Part shown: one piece after another, positions 44,378 to 52,059 of the stretch
How the letters are laid out: each line of letters starts with the position of its first letter
How positions within the stretch are numbered: position 1 is the stretch's first letter
Source: Alphaproteobacteria bacterium
Lineage (GTDB): Bacteria; Pseudomonadota; Alphaproteobacteria; Sphingomonadales; Sphingomonadaceae
Direction: 5' to 3'
Length of the DNA stretch: 64,000 nt
NCBI GenBank assembly: GCA_019239415.1
Contig: JAFAZW010000053.1
Span: 1 to 64,000, forward strand
Notes under the pieces: generated by a model
What the model was told of the DNA's origin: nothing
Seen by the model: only the letters and a program-made list of their open reading frames with translations
Database searches by the model: none
Made by a program: the position numbers and the translations under genes

Positions 44378-46454
44378 CCAGGCCCTCGCCCACGCTCCCA
44401 CGCGCAGCAATGCGCCGGACCCGGACTTCGACTGGCGACGGATCGCCTGGCTCGTCCAGGTCAGCCGCGCGATGGACAGGCTCGAGGAGGAAAGGCTCGT
44501 CCCGGAGCGCAAGGTGCTCTACCAGTTCAGCGCGCGCGGCCACGACCTGGCGCAGGTGCTGCTCGGCTTGCGCCTCACCCACCGCCACGATGCGACCTGC
44601 GGCTATTACCGCTCGCGACCGCTGCTGCTGTCGCTCGGCGTGCCGATCGAGGACGCGCTCGGCTCCGGCATGGGCCGGGAAGGCGGCTATTCGGACGGCC
44701 GCGACATCGGCGTCGTCTTCAACTATCCGAACCCCCACGGCGCGCCCGCCCTGCCGATGTCCGGCGGCGTCGGCGCCCAGTACACGCCGACCGCCGGCTG
44801 GGCGCAGGCGATCGAATATTATCGGGGCGTGCTCGGCGACCGTGGCTATGACGAGGCGATCGCGGTCGTGCTCGGCGGCGACGCGTCGTGCGCGACCGGC
44901 GGGTTCTGGGCGTCGCTCACCATCGCGACGACGCAGCAGCTGCCGATGCTCTTCTACGTCGAGGACAATCAGTACGGCATCTCGGTCCCCTGCACCTACC
45001 AGACGCCGGGCGCGAACATCTCGAAGAACCTCGCCAGCTTCACCGGCCTCACCATCTTCGCCGGCGACGGCACCGAACCGGCCGAGGCGGCGCGCCTCGT
45101 CCGCGATGCCGTCGCGCATGTCCGCGCGCGCAAGGGCCCGGCGCTCCTCCACCTCACCGTCCCGCGTCTCCAGGGCCACAGCTTCCAGGATACCCAGGCC
45201 TATAAGAGCAAGGAGACGGTGCGCGACGAGTGGGCGCGGGACCCGCTGCCCAAGCTCAAGGCGTTCCTCGTCGGCTCGATCCTCGACCAACCGGAATGGG
45301 ATCGGATCGAAGCGGCGGCGCAGGAGGCGGTCGAGGCCGCGCGTGCCGAAGCGGAGAGCCGCGGCGTTTCGGACCCGGAGCACGTCCTCGACCACGTCTT
45401 CTACGAAGGGGAGATGCAGCGCCTCGGCGGCCAGTGGACCCACGGCTACCGTGCCCCGCCGAGCCATGAGGAGCCGAAGCCGGAAGGCCAGCGCATCAAC
45501 ATGGTCACGGCCATTCGCCGTACGCTGGACCAGGAGCTGGAGGCGAACCCGCGCATCCTCCTGTTCGGCGAGGATATCGGCCCCAAGGGCGGCGTCCACG
45601 CCGTCACGCTCGGCCTGCAGGAGAAATACGGCCGGGAGCGGGTCTTCGACACCAGCCTCAACGAGGAGGGAATCGTCGGCCGCGCCGTCGGCATGGCGCT
45701 GGCCGGACTGATGCCCGTTCCCGAGATCCAGTTCCGCAAATATGCGGAGCCGGCGACCGAGCAGATCAACGATTGCGGCACGATGCGGTGGCGCACCGCC
45801 AACCGCTTCGCCGCGCCGATGGTGCTCAGGATTCCCGGCGGCTACTTCAAGTGCGGCGATCCCTGGCATAGCCAGACCAACGAGGTGCAATTCGTCCACA
45901 ATCCCGGCTGGCTGGTCGCCGTTCCGTCCAATGCCGAGGATGCGGTCGGCCTGCTCCGCGCGGGGCTGCGCGGCAACGACCCCGTCATCTTCTTCGAGCA
46001 CCGCGCCATGCTCGACGACAGCTGGGCGCGCCGCCCCTGGCCCGGCGACGATTACGTCCTTCCCTTCGGCCGCGCGAAAAGGACGAGGGAAGGCGACGAT
46101 ATCACCATCGTCACCTGGGGCGCGATGGTTCCGCGCTGCGAGGAAGCCGCGGAGGGGGTTTCGGCCGACGTGATCGACCTCAGGACATTGGTGCCGTGGG
46201 ACAAGGACATGGTGCTGGCCAGCGTCCGCCGCACCCGCCGATGCCTGATCGTCCACGAGGATCTCAAGACCGGCGGTTTCGGCGCCGAGATCGCCGCGGT
46301 CGTGGCCGACGAGGCCTTTCTCGACCTGGACGCGCCCGTCGCCCGGGTGACGATGCCCGACATTCCGAGCCCGCATAACCCGGTGCTCCTGAACTGGGCC
46401 GTTCCGAGCGCCGACCGCATCCGCGCGAAGGTCGAAGAGCTGGTGGGGTTCTGA
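44370..46454 (+). CDS. Fused 2-oxoacid dehydrogenase E1 (alpha-beta)
   Basis: This 694-residue protein joins E1 alpha (about 20-365) and E1 beta (about 376-694) in one chain. Thiamine-diphosphate binding is seen as GGDASCATG through VEDN (D171 to N200). The beta half shows LLFGEDIGPKGG, FDTSLNEEGIVGRAVGMALAG and GGYFKCGDPWHSQTNE. It decarboxylates a branched-chain or aryl 2-oxo acid and acylates the lipoyl E2. Fused E1 chains are known in the branched-chain family. ATG 44370 lies within the aminotransferase end. The E2 gene follows after two bases. Substrate is uncertain: branched-chain keto acids or phenylpyruvate. Confidence 0.9.
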   Translation: MADQALAHAPTRSNAPDPDFDWRRIAWLVQVSRAMDRLEEERLVPERKVLYQFSARGHDLAQVLLGLRLTHRHDATCGYYRSRPLLLSLGVPIEDALGSGMGREGGYSDGRDIGVVFNYPNPHGAPALPMSGGVGAQYTPTAGWAQAIEYYRGVLGDRGYDEAIAVVLGGDASCATGGFWASLTIATTQQLPMLFYVEDNQYGISVPCTYQTPGANISKNLASFTGLTIFAGDGTEPAEAARLVRDAVAHVRARKGPALLHLTVPRLQGHSFQDTQAYKSKETVRDEWARDPLPKLKAFLVGSILDQPEWDRIEAAAQEAVEAARAEAESRGVSDPEHVLDHVFYEGEMQRLGGQWTHGYRAPPSHEEPKPEGQRINMVTAIRRTLDQELEANPRILLFGEDIGPKGGVHAVTLGLQEKYGRERVFDTSLNEEGIVGRAVGMALAGLMPVPEIQFRKYAEPATEQINDCGTMRWRTANRFAAPMVLRIPGGYFKCGDPWHSQTNEVQFVHNPGWLVAVPSNAEDAVGLLRAGLRGNDPVIFFEHRAMLDDSWARRPWPGDDYVLPFGRAKRTREGDDITIVTWGAMVPRCEEAAEGVSADVIDLRTLVPWDKDMVLASVRRTRRCLIVHEDLKTGGFGAEIAAVVADEAFLDLDAPVARVTMPDIPSPHNPVLLNWAVPSADRIRAKVEELVGF

Positions 46455-46456
46455 TC

Positions 46457-47704
46457 ATGATCGACGTCGTCGTTCCGGCCGAGCAGGAAGGCACGCAGGC
46501 GGTCGTCCGCGCCTGGCTGAAGAAGGTCGGCGATCGCGTCGAGGAGCACGATCCCCTCGTCGAGCTCGAGACCGACAAGGTGACCATGGAAGTGCCCGCT
46601 CCCGCGGCTGGCGTGCTGCGCGAGATCCTCCTGGACAGTGGCGCGGAGGCGGTGCCGGGTGCGGTGCTGGCGAGGATTGCGGTGACGGCCGAGGTTGTGG
46701 GCCACGAGCCCCCCGTCATCCCGGCGAAGGCCGGGATCTCCAACCGGAAGGACGCGGCGGGTATCGAGGAGATCCCGGCGTCCGCCGGGATGACGGCAAG
46801 TCGCGAACTCCGCCTCTCGCCATCCGTCCGCCGCGCCCTCCTCCAGCACGACATCGACCCCGCCCGCATCGAGGGCACCGGGCGCGACGGCCGCATCACC
46901 CGCGCCGATGTCGACCGCGCCGTGGCCGCCGCGACCACCGTCCGGGAGGGTCCCCGCACCACCGCCCAACCCCAGGTCGTCTCCACGCCGAACGCGCAGG
47001 GCCTGCGCTCCCACGCCGTCCCCCACGACCGGATGCGGCTCAAGATCGCCGAGAACATGCTCGCGGCGGTGACCGAGGCGCCGCACGTCACCGCCGTCTT
47101 CGAGGCCGACTTCACCGCGATCATGCGCCATCGCGAGCGCCACAAGGCGGCCTGGGCGCGGCAGGGCGTGAAACTCACCTACACCGCCTACATCGTCGCT
47201 GCCGCCGCCGAGGCGATGAAGGTGGCCCCCGCCATCAACAGCCGCTGGCACGATGACCGGCTCGAGTTGTTCGACGACGTCAACATCGGCGTCGGCACCG
47301 CCCTCGGCGACAAGGGCCTGATCGTCCCCGTCCTGCGCAACGTCGAGACGTTGAGCCTCAAGGGCATCGCCGCCGGCCTCGAGCAGCTGATCGAAAAGGC
47401 GCGCCGCGAGCAGCTTGCCGCGAAGGACGTCTCCGGTGGCACCTTCACCATCTCCAACCACGGCGTCTCCGGCTCGCTCTTCGCCAGCCCGATCATCCTC
47501 GCCCGCGGCCAGTCGGCGATCCTCGGCGTCGGCAAGCTCGAGAAGCGGGTCGTGGTGCGTGAGGTGGACGGCGCCGATACCATCCAGATCCGCCCGATGG
47601 CCTATGTCTCGCTGACCATCGACCACCGCGTCGTCGACGGCCACCAGACGAACGCCTGGCTGACGCGCTTCGTCGAACGGCTGGAAAGCTGGCCGGCCGA
47701 GTGA
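46457..47704 (+). CDS. 2-oxoacid dehydrogenase dihydrolipoamide acyltransferase (E2)
   Basis: This 415-residue E2 has a lipoyl domain (1-75, lipoyl lysine K41 in ETDKVTME), a peripheral-subunit-binding domain (about 118-155, SPSVRRALLQHDIDPARIEG) and a catalytic domain (about 190-415) with the active-site H390 and D394 in IDHRVVDGHQ. It transfers the acyl group from lipoamide to CoA. Residues about 86-114, in the lipoyl linker, are encoded by an in-frame family 4 repeat. It has only one lipoyl domain, as in branched-chain complexes. No E3 gene is in the window; a shared lpd would be needed. Confidence 0.93.
   Translation: MIDVVVPAEQEGTQAVVRAWLKKVGDRVEEHDPLVELETDKVTMEVPAPAAGVLREILLDSGAEAVPGAVLARIAVTAEVVGHEPPVIPAKAGISNRKDAAGIEEIPASAGMTASRELRLSPSVRRALLQHDIDPARIEGTGRDGRITRADVDRAVAAATTVREGPRTTAQPQVVSTPNAQGLRSHAVPHDRMRLKIAENMLAAVTEAPHVTAVFEADFTAIMRHRERHKAAWARQGVKLTYTAYIVAAAAEAMKVAPAINSRWHDDRLELFDDVNIGVGTALGDKGLIVPVLRNVETLSLKGIAAGLEQLIEKARREQLAAKDVSGGTFTISNHGVSGSLFASPIILARGQSAILGVGKLEKRVVVREVDGADTIQIRPMAYVSLTIDHRVVDGHQTNAWLTRFVERLESWPAE
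46713..46796. repeat. Family 4 repeat inside the E2 linker
   Basis: CCGTCATCCCGGCGAAGGCC at the left and GATCCCGGCGTCCGCCGGGA then TGACGG at the right are inverted arms. The 84-base element is exactly 28 codons and open in the E2 frame, encoding a PVIPAKAGI / EEIPASAGMTA motif pair in the flexible linker. Confidence 0.88.
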
Positions 47705-47750
47705 CGCCGTCCGCCCCGCCTGCTAGCGAGGCGGACGGGAGGGCGCGGGG

Positions 47751-49112
47751 ATGGACGTCGAGGAGCAGGCCGGCGCCACGCCCGACGCGCTGGGCTACCG
47801 GCAGGAGCTGAAGCGGGCGCTCGGCGTCACCGATCTCGTCGTCTACGGCCTCATTTTCATTTCGCCGATCGCGCCTTTCTCCGCCTTCGGCATCGTCTTC
47901 AACGCCGCCCACGGCATGGTCGCCCTCGTCTACGCGATCGGCCTCGTCGCGATGAGCCTGACCGCCATCAGCTACATGACGATGTCGGAAGCCTTCCCGG
48001 TCGCCGGCTCCGTCTATTCCTACGCCCGGCTCGGCATCGGCGAAGCCGCCGGCTTCATCGCGGGCTGGGCGATGCTGCTCGATTATCTCCTCATTCCGAG
48101 CCTCGCCTATCTCGCCTGCGGCATTGCGCTGAAAGATGCCTGGGCGCTGCCGCCGGTCTGGTCCTGGCTGGTCCTGTTCCTCGCCATCAACACCGCGCTG
48201 AACCTGGCGGGGATCGACAACGTGGCCCGGGCCAACCGCGCCCTGCTCCTCCTGCAGGGGGTGCTGCTCCTCCTCTTCCTCATCTTCGCGATCCGCGGCG
48301 TCGCGCGCGGCACCGCCGGCGCCCACCTCGCGCTCCAGCCCTTCTTCGACGCGAGGGAATTCTCCGCCGGCCTCGTCTTCGGCGCCGTGTCGCTGGGCGT
48401 GCTGAGCTTCCTTGGCTTCGACGGCATCTCGACGCTGGCGGAGGAGGCGCGGGACGGCCGCAAGGCGGTGGGCAAGGCGACCGCGCTGGCGCTCGCCCTG
48501 TCGGCCGGCCTGTTCATCCTCCAGGCCTATCTCGCCGGCCTCTTCGTGCTCGGCCGTACGGCCCTGCCGCCGGGCCAGCCGACCTACGCCGCCTTCTACG
48601 TGATCGCCGGCGTCGCGGGCGGCGACTGGCTGCGCTTCGCCACCTCGGTCCTCGGCGTCGTCTTCGCCGGCGCCGCAGGGGCGCTCGCCGCCCAGGCCGC
48701 GACGGCGCGGCTGCTCTACGCGATGGCGCGCGACCGGCGCCTGCCGGTTTTCCTCGCCCACGTCAGCGCCCGCCAGCAGGTGCCGAACCCTGCTCTCCTC
48801 CTCGTCGCCGCGCTCACCCTCGCCATCGGCATCGCCTTCGTCAGCCGCATCGAGATGCTGGTGTCGATCGTCAGCTTCGGCGCGCTCACCGGCTTCGTGC
48901 TGCTGCACGCATCGGTGATCGTCCACTTCGCGATCCGGCAGCGGAGCCGGGCCTTCGTCCGCCACCTGCTCGTCCCGCTGCTCGGCGCCGGGGTGCTGCT
49001 CTCCGTCATGGCGAACATGGATTGGACCGCCAAGTGCGTCGGGCTCTCCTGGCTGGCGCTCGGCGTGCTGCTTTACTTCGTGGCCCGCGCCCGCGGCGGA
49101 ACGGAGCGTTGA
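47751..49112 (+). CDS. APC-family amino acid permease
   Basis: This 453-residue inner-membrane protein has 12 hydrophobic helices and APC-superfamily marks, including LGVTDLVVYGLIFISPIAPF at helix 1, AFPVAGSVYSYARLGIGEAA and SFLGFDGISTLAEEARDGRK at helix 6. It likely imports an amino acid. Position downstream of the aminotransferase-E1-E2 genes (46 bases) suggests it brings in the amino acid degraded by them (inference). ATG 47751 lacks a strong ribosome-binding site (GCGCGGGG). Confidence 0.9.
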   Translation: MDVEEQAGATPDALGYRQELKRALGVTDLVVYGLIFISPIAPFSAFGIVFNAAHGMVALVYAIGLVAMSLTAISYMTMSEAFPVAGSVYSYARLGIGEAAGFIAGWAMLLDYLLIPSLAYLACGIALKDAWALPPVWSWLVLFLAINTALNLAGIDNVARANRALLLLQGVLLLLFLIFAIRGVARGTAGAHLALQPFFDAREFSAGLVFGAVSLGVLSFLGFDGISTLAEEARDGRKAVGKATALALALSAGLFILQAYLAGLFVLGRTALPPGQPTYAAFYVIAGVAGGDWLRFATSVLGVVFAGAAGALAAQAATARLLYAMARDRRLPVFLAHVSARQQVPNPALLLVAALTLAIGIAFVSRIEMLVSIVSFGALTGFVLLHASVIVHFAIRQRSRAFVRHLLVPLLGAGVLLSVMANMDWTAKCVGLSWLALGVLLYFVARARGGTER

Positions 49113-49131
49113 GGCGGCGGTTACCCCCGCC

Positions 49132-49950
49132 ATGGCCGGCGCCGACGAACCCCACCTCAGCGAGGAGGAGAATCGCGAGGTCGAGGAGCGCAGCCCGCCC
49201 AAGGCCAAGGTCGTCCACGCGGCGGTGGTCAAGCAGGGCGAGGACGAGCTGGAGCGGCCGCTCGGCTCGCTTTTCTGGTCCGGACTCGCGGCGGGCATCG
49301 CCATCATGGCCTCGGTGTCCGCGCAGGCGGCCCTCCACATGCGCCTTCCGGACGCGGAATGGCGCGAGCTGGTCGCCGGCTTCGGCTATTGCCTCGGCTT
49401 CATCATCGTCATCCTCGGGCGCATGCAGCTGTTCACCGAGCACACCACGGTCGCCGTCCTGCCGCTGATGCGCGACCGGACGATGGCGAACCTGCGGCGC
49501 ACGCTCCGCCTCTGGGCGGTGGTCTTCGTGGGTAACGTGCTCGGCGCCGCGATCATCGCCGCTGGCTGCATCTACCTCAAATTCCAGTCGCCGGAGATGA
49601 CCGGCGCGATGCTCGACGTCTCGGCCAAGCTGTTCGAGAAGGGGCCGCTCGAAATGATGCTCCAGGCGATCCCCGCCGGCTTCCTCATCGCCTCGGTCGC
49701 CTGGATCCGCTCGGCCGCCGACGATTCGAGCTTCTGGATCATCCTGATCCTCACCTACGCCATCGCCGTCTGCGGCTTCACCCACGTCATCGCCGGCGCC
49801 GCCGAGGCCTTCCTCCTGCTGTGGAGCGGCAACGCCGACATCGGCTGGGTGCTCGGCACGTTCCTCCTCCCGGCGCTGGCCGGCAACATCATCGGCGGCA
49901 CCGGCCTGTTCGCGATGCTCGCCCATGCCCAGGTGAAGGAAGAGATCTGA
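49132..49950 (+). CDS. Formate/nitrite transporter (FNT) family channel
   Basis: This 272-residue protein has six transmembrane helices after a polar, charged N-terminal extension of about 45 residues (EEENREVEERSPPKAKVV). Family-like segments include LGRMQLFTEHTTVAVLPL, CGFTHVIAGAAEAF and the half-helix break GNIIGGTGLF. FNT pentamers pass formate, nitrite, hydrosulfide or small weak acids. The cargo is not clear here; lack of formate or nitrite genes nearby leaves it open. It follows the APC permease by 19 bases. Confidence 0.85.
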   Translation: MAGADEPHLSEEENREVEERSPPKAKVVHAAVVKQGEDELERPLGSLFWSGLAAGIAIMASVSAQAALHMRLPDAEWRELVAGFGYCLGFIIVILGRMQLFTEHTTVAVLPLMRDRTMANLRRTLRLWAVVFVGNVLGAAIIAAGCIYLKFQSPEMTGAMLDVSAKLFEKGPLEMMLQAIPAGFLIASVAWIRSAADDSSFWIILILTYAIAVCGFTHVIAGAAEAFLLLWSGNADIGWVLGTFLLPALAGNIIGGTGLFAMLAHAQVKEEI

Positions 49951-49987
49951 GCTTGCGGCCTGCGGCCGCGCGGCTAGCATCGCCGCG

Positions 49988-51076
49988 GTGAGCTACCGAC
50001 CCTTCCTTCGCCCCGGCGAGCCGGCGCCCTGGTTCCGCGCCCCGGCGATCGGCGGCAGCGCCACCTACAACTTCCACACCGTCGCGGGCCGGCATGCGCT
50101 GATGCTGTTCCTCGGCAGCGCGGAAGGGGCCGAGGCGGCGGCCGCGCTCGCCCTCGTCGCGAAGCACCGCATTGTGTTCGACGACGCCAGCGCCGCCTTC
50201 TTCGGCGTGGTTTGCGATCCTGCCGACGTCGCCGAGGAGCGGGTCGCGCAGTCGCTTCCCGGCATCCGCTATTTCCTCGATGAAAGTCGCGAGGTGAGCC
50301 GCCTGTTCGGCGCCGCGGGAGGGGAGGGGGAGCCGTACCGGCCGTTCTGGCTGGTGCTCGATCCGACGCTGCGCTCGCTGGCGCTGCTGCCGCTCGAACG
50401 CGGCGAGGAGGCGATTGCCGCGCTGTCGTCCGCCGCCGGGCGTCCGCGCGATCAGGAGTGGGCGCCCGTGCTGCTCGTCCCCAACGTGTTCGATCGCGAT
50501 CTCTGCCGCCGCCTCATCGCCTTGTACGAAGCGGAGGGCGGCGAACCGTCCGGCTTCATGCGCGAGGTCGACGGGAAGACCGTCGTGGTCACGGATCCCG
50601 GGCACAAGCTGCGCTGCGACTGCCCGGTCGAGGATCCGGCGCTCCGCCGGCTGCTCCTCGAGCGCATCACCTCAGGGCTGGTGCCGATGGTCCGCCGGGC
50701 CTTCCAGTTCGAGGCGACGCGGATGGAGCGCTATTTGATCGGCTGTTACGACGCCGGCACCGGCGGCCACTTCCGCCCCCACCGCGACAACACGACGAAG
50801 GGCACCGCCCACCGCCGCTTCGCCGTTTCGATCAACCTCAACGCCGGCGACTATGACGGGGGCGACCTGCGCTTCCCCGAATTCGGCCCCCGTACCTATT
50901 GCCCGCCGACCGGCGGCGCCGTCGTCTTCTCCTGCTCCCTCCTGCACGAGGCGACGCCGATGACGCGCGGCACCCGCTACGCCTTCCTGCCCTTCCTCTA
51001 CGACGAAGCGGCGGCCAGGCAGCGCGAGGCGAACAACCCGCATCTCGCGGCGGGGCTGGGGGAGTATCGGGCTTAG
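49988..51076 (+). CDS. Thioredoxin-fold / prolyl-4-hydroxylase-like 2OG oxygenase fusion
   Basis: This 362-residue protein joins an N-terminal peroxiredoxin-like domain (about 1-150: FLRPGEPAPWFRAPAIGG, DDASAAFFGVVCDPADV) to a C-terminal Fe/2OG oxygenase (about 160-340). The first domain lacks the peroxidatic cysteine expected near residues 43-48; its lone Cys is C76 elsewhere. The oxygenase has H265-x-D267 in HFRPHRDN, H320 and R330 as iron and 2-oxoglutarate ligands, and FGP/YDGGDLRFPEF loops of the P4H branch. It is probably a hydroxylase with a substrate-docking thioredoxin-fold domain. GTG 49988 is the start. Function unknown. Confidence 0.85.
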   Translation: MSYRPFLRPGEPAPWFRAPAIGGSATYNFHTVAGRHALMLFLGSAEGAEAAAALALVAKHRIVFDDASAAFFGVVCDPADVAEERVAQSLPGIRYFLDESREVSRLFGAAGGEGEPYRPFWLVLDPTLRSLALLPLERGEEAIAALSSAAGRPRDQEWAPVLLVPNVFDRDLCRRLIALYEAEGGEPSGFMREVDGKTVVVTDPGHKLRCDCPVEDPALRRLLLERITSGLVPMVRRAFQFEATRMERYLIGCYDAGTGGHFRPHRDNTTKGTAHRRFAVSINLNAGDYDGGDLRFPEFGPRTYCPPTGGAVVFSCSLLHEATPMTRGTRYAFLPFLYDEAAARQREANNPHLAAGLGEYRA

Positions 51077-51097
51077 GCACAGACCCGCGTAGCAAGT

Positions 51098-51231
51098 AGC
51101 TCCTCCCCGGGACGGGGAGGGGGACCGCGCGTAGCGCGGTGGAGGGGGCCCGCCTCCTCGCCGCACCTGAGTCGGGGCCCCCTCCACCACCGCCTTCGGC
51201 GGCGGTCCACCTCCCCGTTCCGGGGAGGAGC
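51098..51231. repeat. Palindromic repeat, family 1
   Basis: A full copy: AGCTCCTCCCCGGGACGGGG at the left, GTGGAGGGGGCCC and GGCCCCCTCCAC inner arms, and CTCCCCGTTCCGGGGAGGAG at the right. It lies between convergent genes (stops at 51076 and 51277). Confidence 0.9.
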
Positions 51232-51276
51232 GAACCACGCTCGCCCCGGATCTTCGGAGTGGGCCCTTTCCCAGCG

Positions 51277-52059
51277 CTACCGCCCCACCGGTCCCGTCAG
51301 CTTGATTTCGTAAAGCTCGGGCCAGTTCTTGCCGGTGATGAACAGCCGGTCGCCCTTGGCGTCGTAGGCGATACCGTTCAGCACGCTGTCGGGATCGCCG
51401 GAGACGTGCCGCGAGGCGAGGTCGCCGATCTCGATCCAGCCCTTCACCACGCCCGTCTTCGGATCGATCCGGGCGATGTGGGTCGTCATCCAGACGTTGG
51501 CGAGGATTTCGCCCTTCACATATTCCACCTCGTTGAGCCGCTCGATCGGGATGCCGCCGTCGGTTACCCGCAGCCGCCGCACTTCCTTCAGCGTCGCCGG
51601 ATCGAGGAACCTGAGCTCCGGCGTGCCGTCGCTCATGATGATGTTCCTGCCGTCCTGGGTCAGCGCCCAGCCTTCGCCCGGATAGCGGAACGAGCCGATC
51701 TGCTTGAGGTCCGAGCGGCGCCAGCGAAAGCCGATGCCGTTCTGCCAGGTGAGGCTGAGAATGTCCGGCCCCCAGTTGACGATTCCCTCGCCGAAATAGA
51801 GCGGCGACACCGGCACCGAGCGCAGCACCTCGCCGGTCTCCAGCTTCACCTCCCGGATCGACGACTGGCCGTTGAGCCCGGTGCTCTCCCACAAATGGCC
51901 GTCGAGGAAGAACAGCCCTTCGGTGAACGCCTTGCGGTCGTGCGGATAGGTGTGGACGATGCGGAAGCCATAGACCGGCGTCTCCTTCGCCTGCGGCGTC
52001 GGCGGGGCGGCGGCGGTGCAGCCGGCGAGCGCGAGGAGGGGGAGGAAGCGGCGGATCAC
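51277..52059 (-). CDS. Glutaminyl-peptide cyclotransferase-like lipoprotein
   Basis: This 260-residue protein starts with a lipoprotein signal (FLPLLALAGCTAAAPP, lipobox LAGC), so it is anchored to the outer or inner membrane facing the periplasm. The rest is the plant-type glutaminyl cyclase beta-propeller: FTEGLFFLDGHLWESTGLNGQSS, YFGEGIVNWGPDILSLTWQN, LRFLDPATLKEV, LNEVEYVKGEILANVWMT and DSVLNGIAYD. It cyclises N-terminal glutamine on exported peptides to pyroglutamate. GTG 52059 overlaps the paaZ stop (GTGA), an odd coupling for a cytosolic pathway. Confidence 0.87.
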   Translation of the reverse strand: MIRRFLPLLALAGCTAAAPPTPQAKETPVYGFRIVHTYPHDRKAFTEGLFFLDGHLWESTGLNGQSSIREVKLETGEVLRSVPVSPLYFGEGIVNWGPDILSLTWQNGIGFRWRRSDLKQIGSFRYPGEGWALTQDGRNIIMSDGTPELRFLDPATLKEVRRLRVTDGGIPIERLNEVEYVKGEILANVWMTTHIARIDPKTGVVKGWIEIGDLASRHVSGDPDSVLNGIAYDAKGDRLFITGKNWPELYEIKLTGPVGR

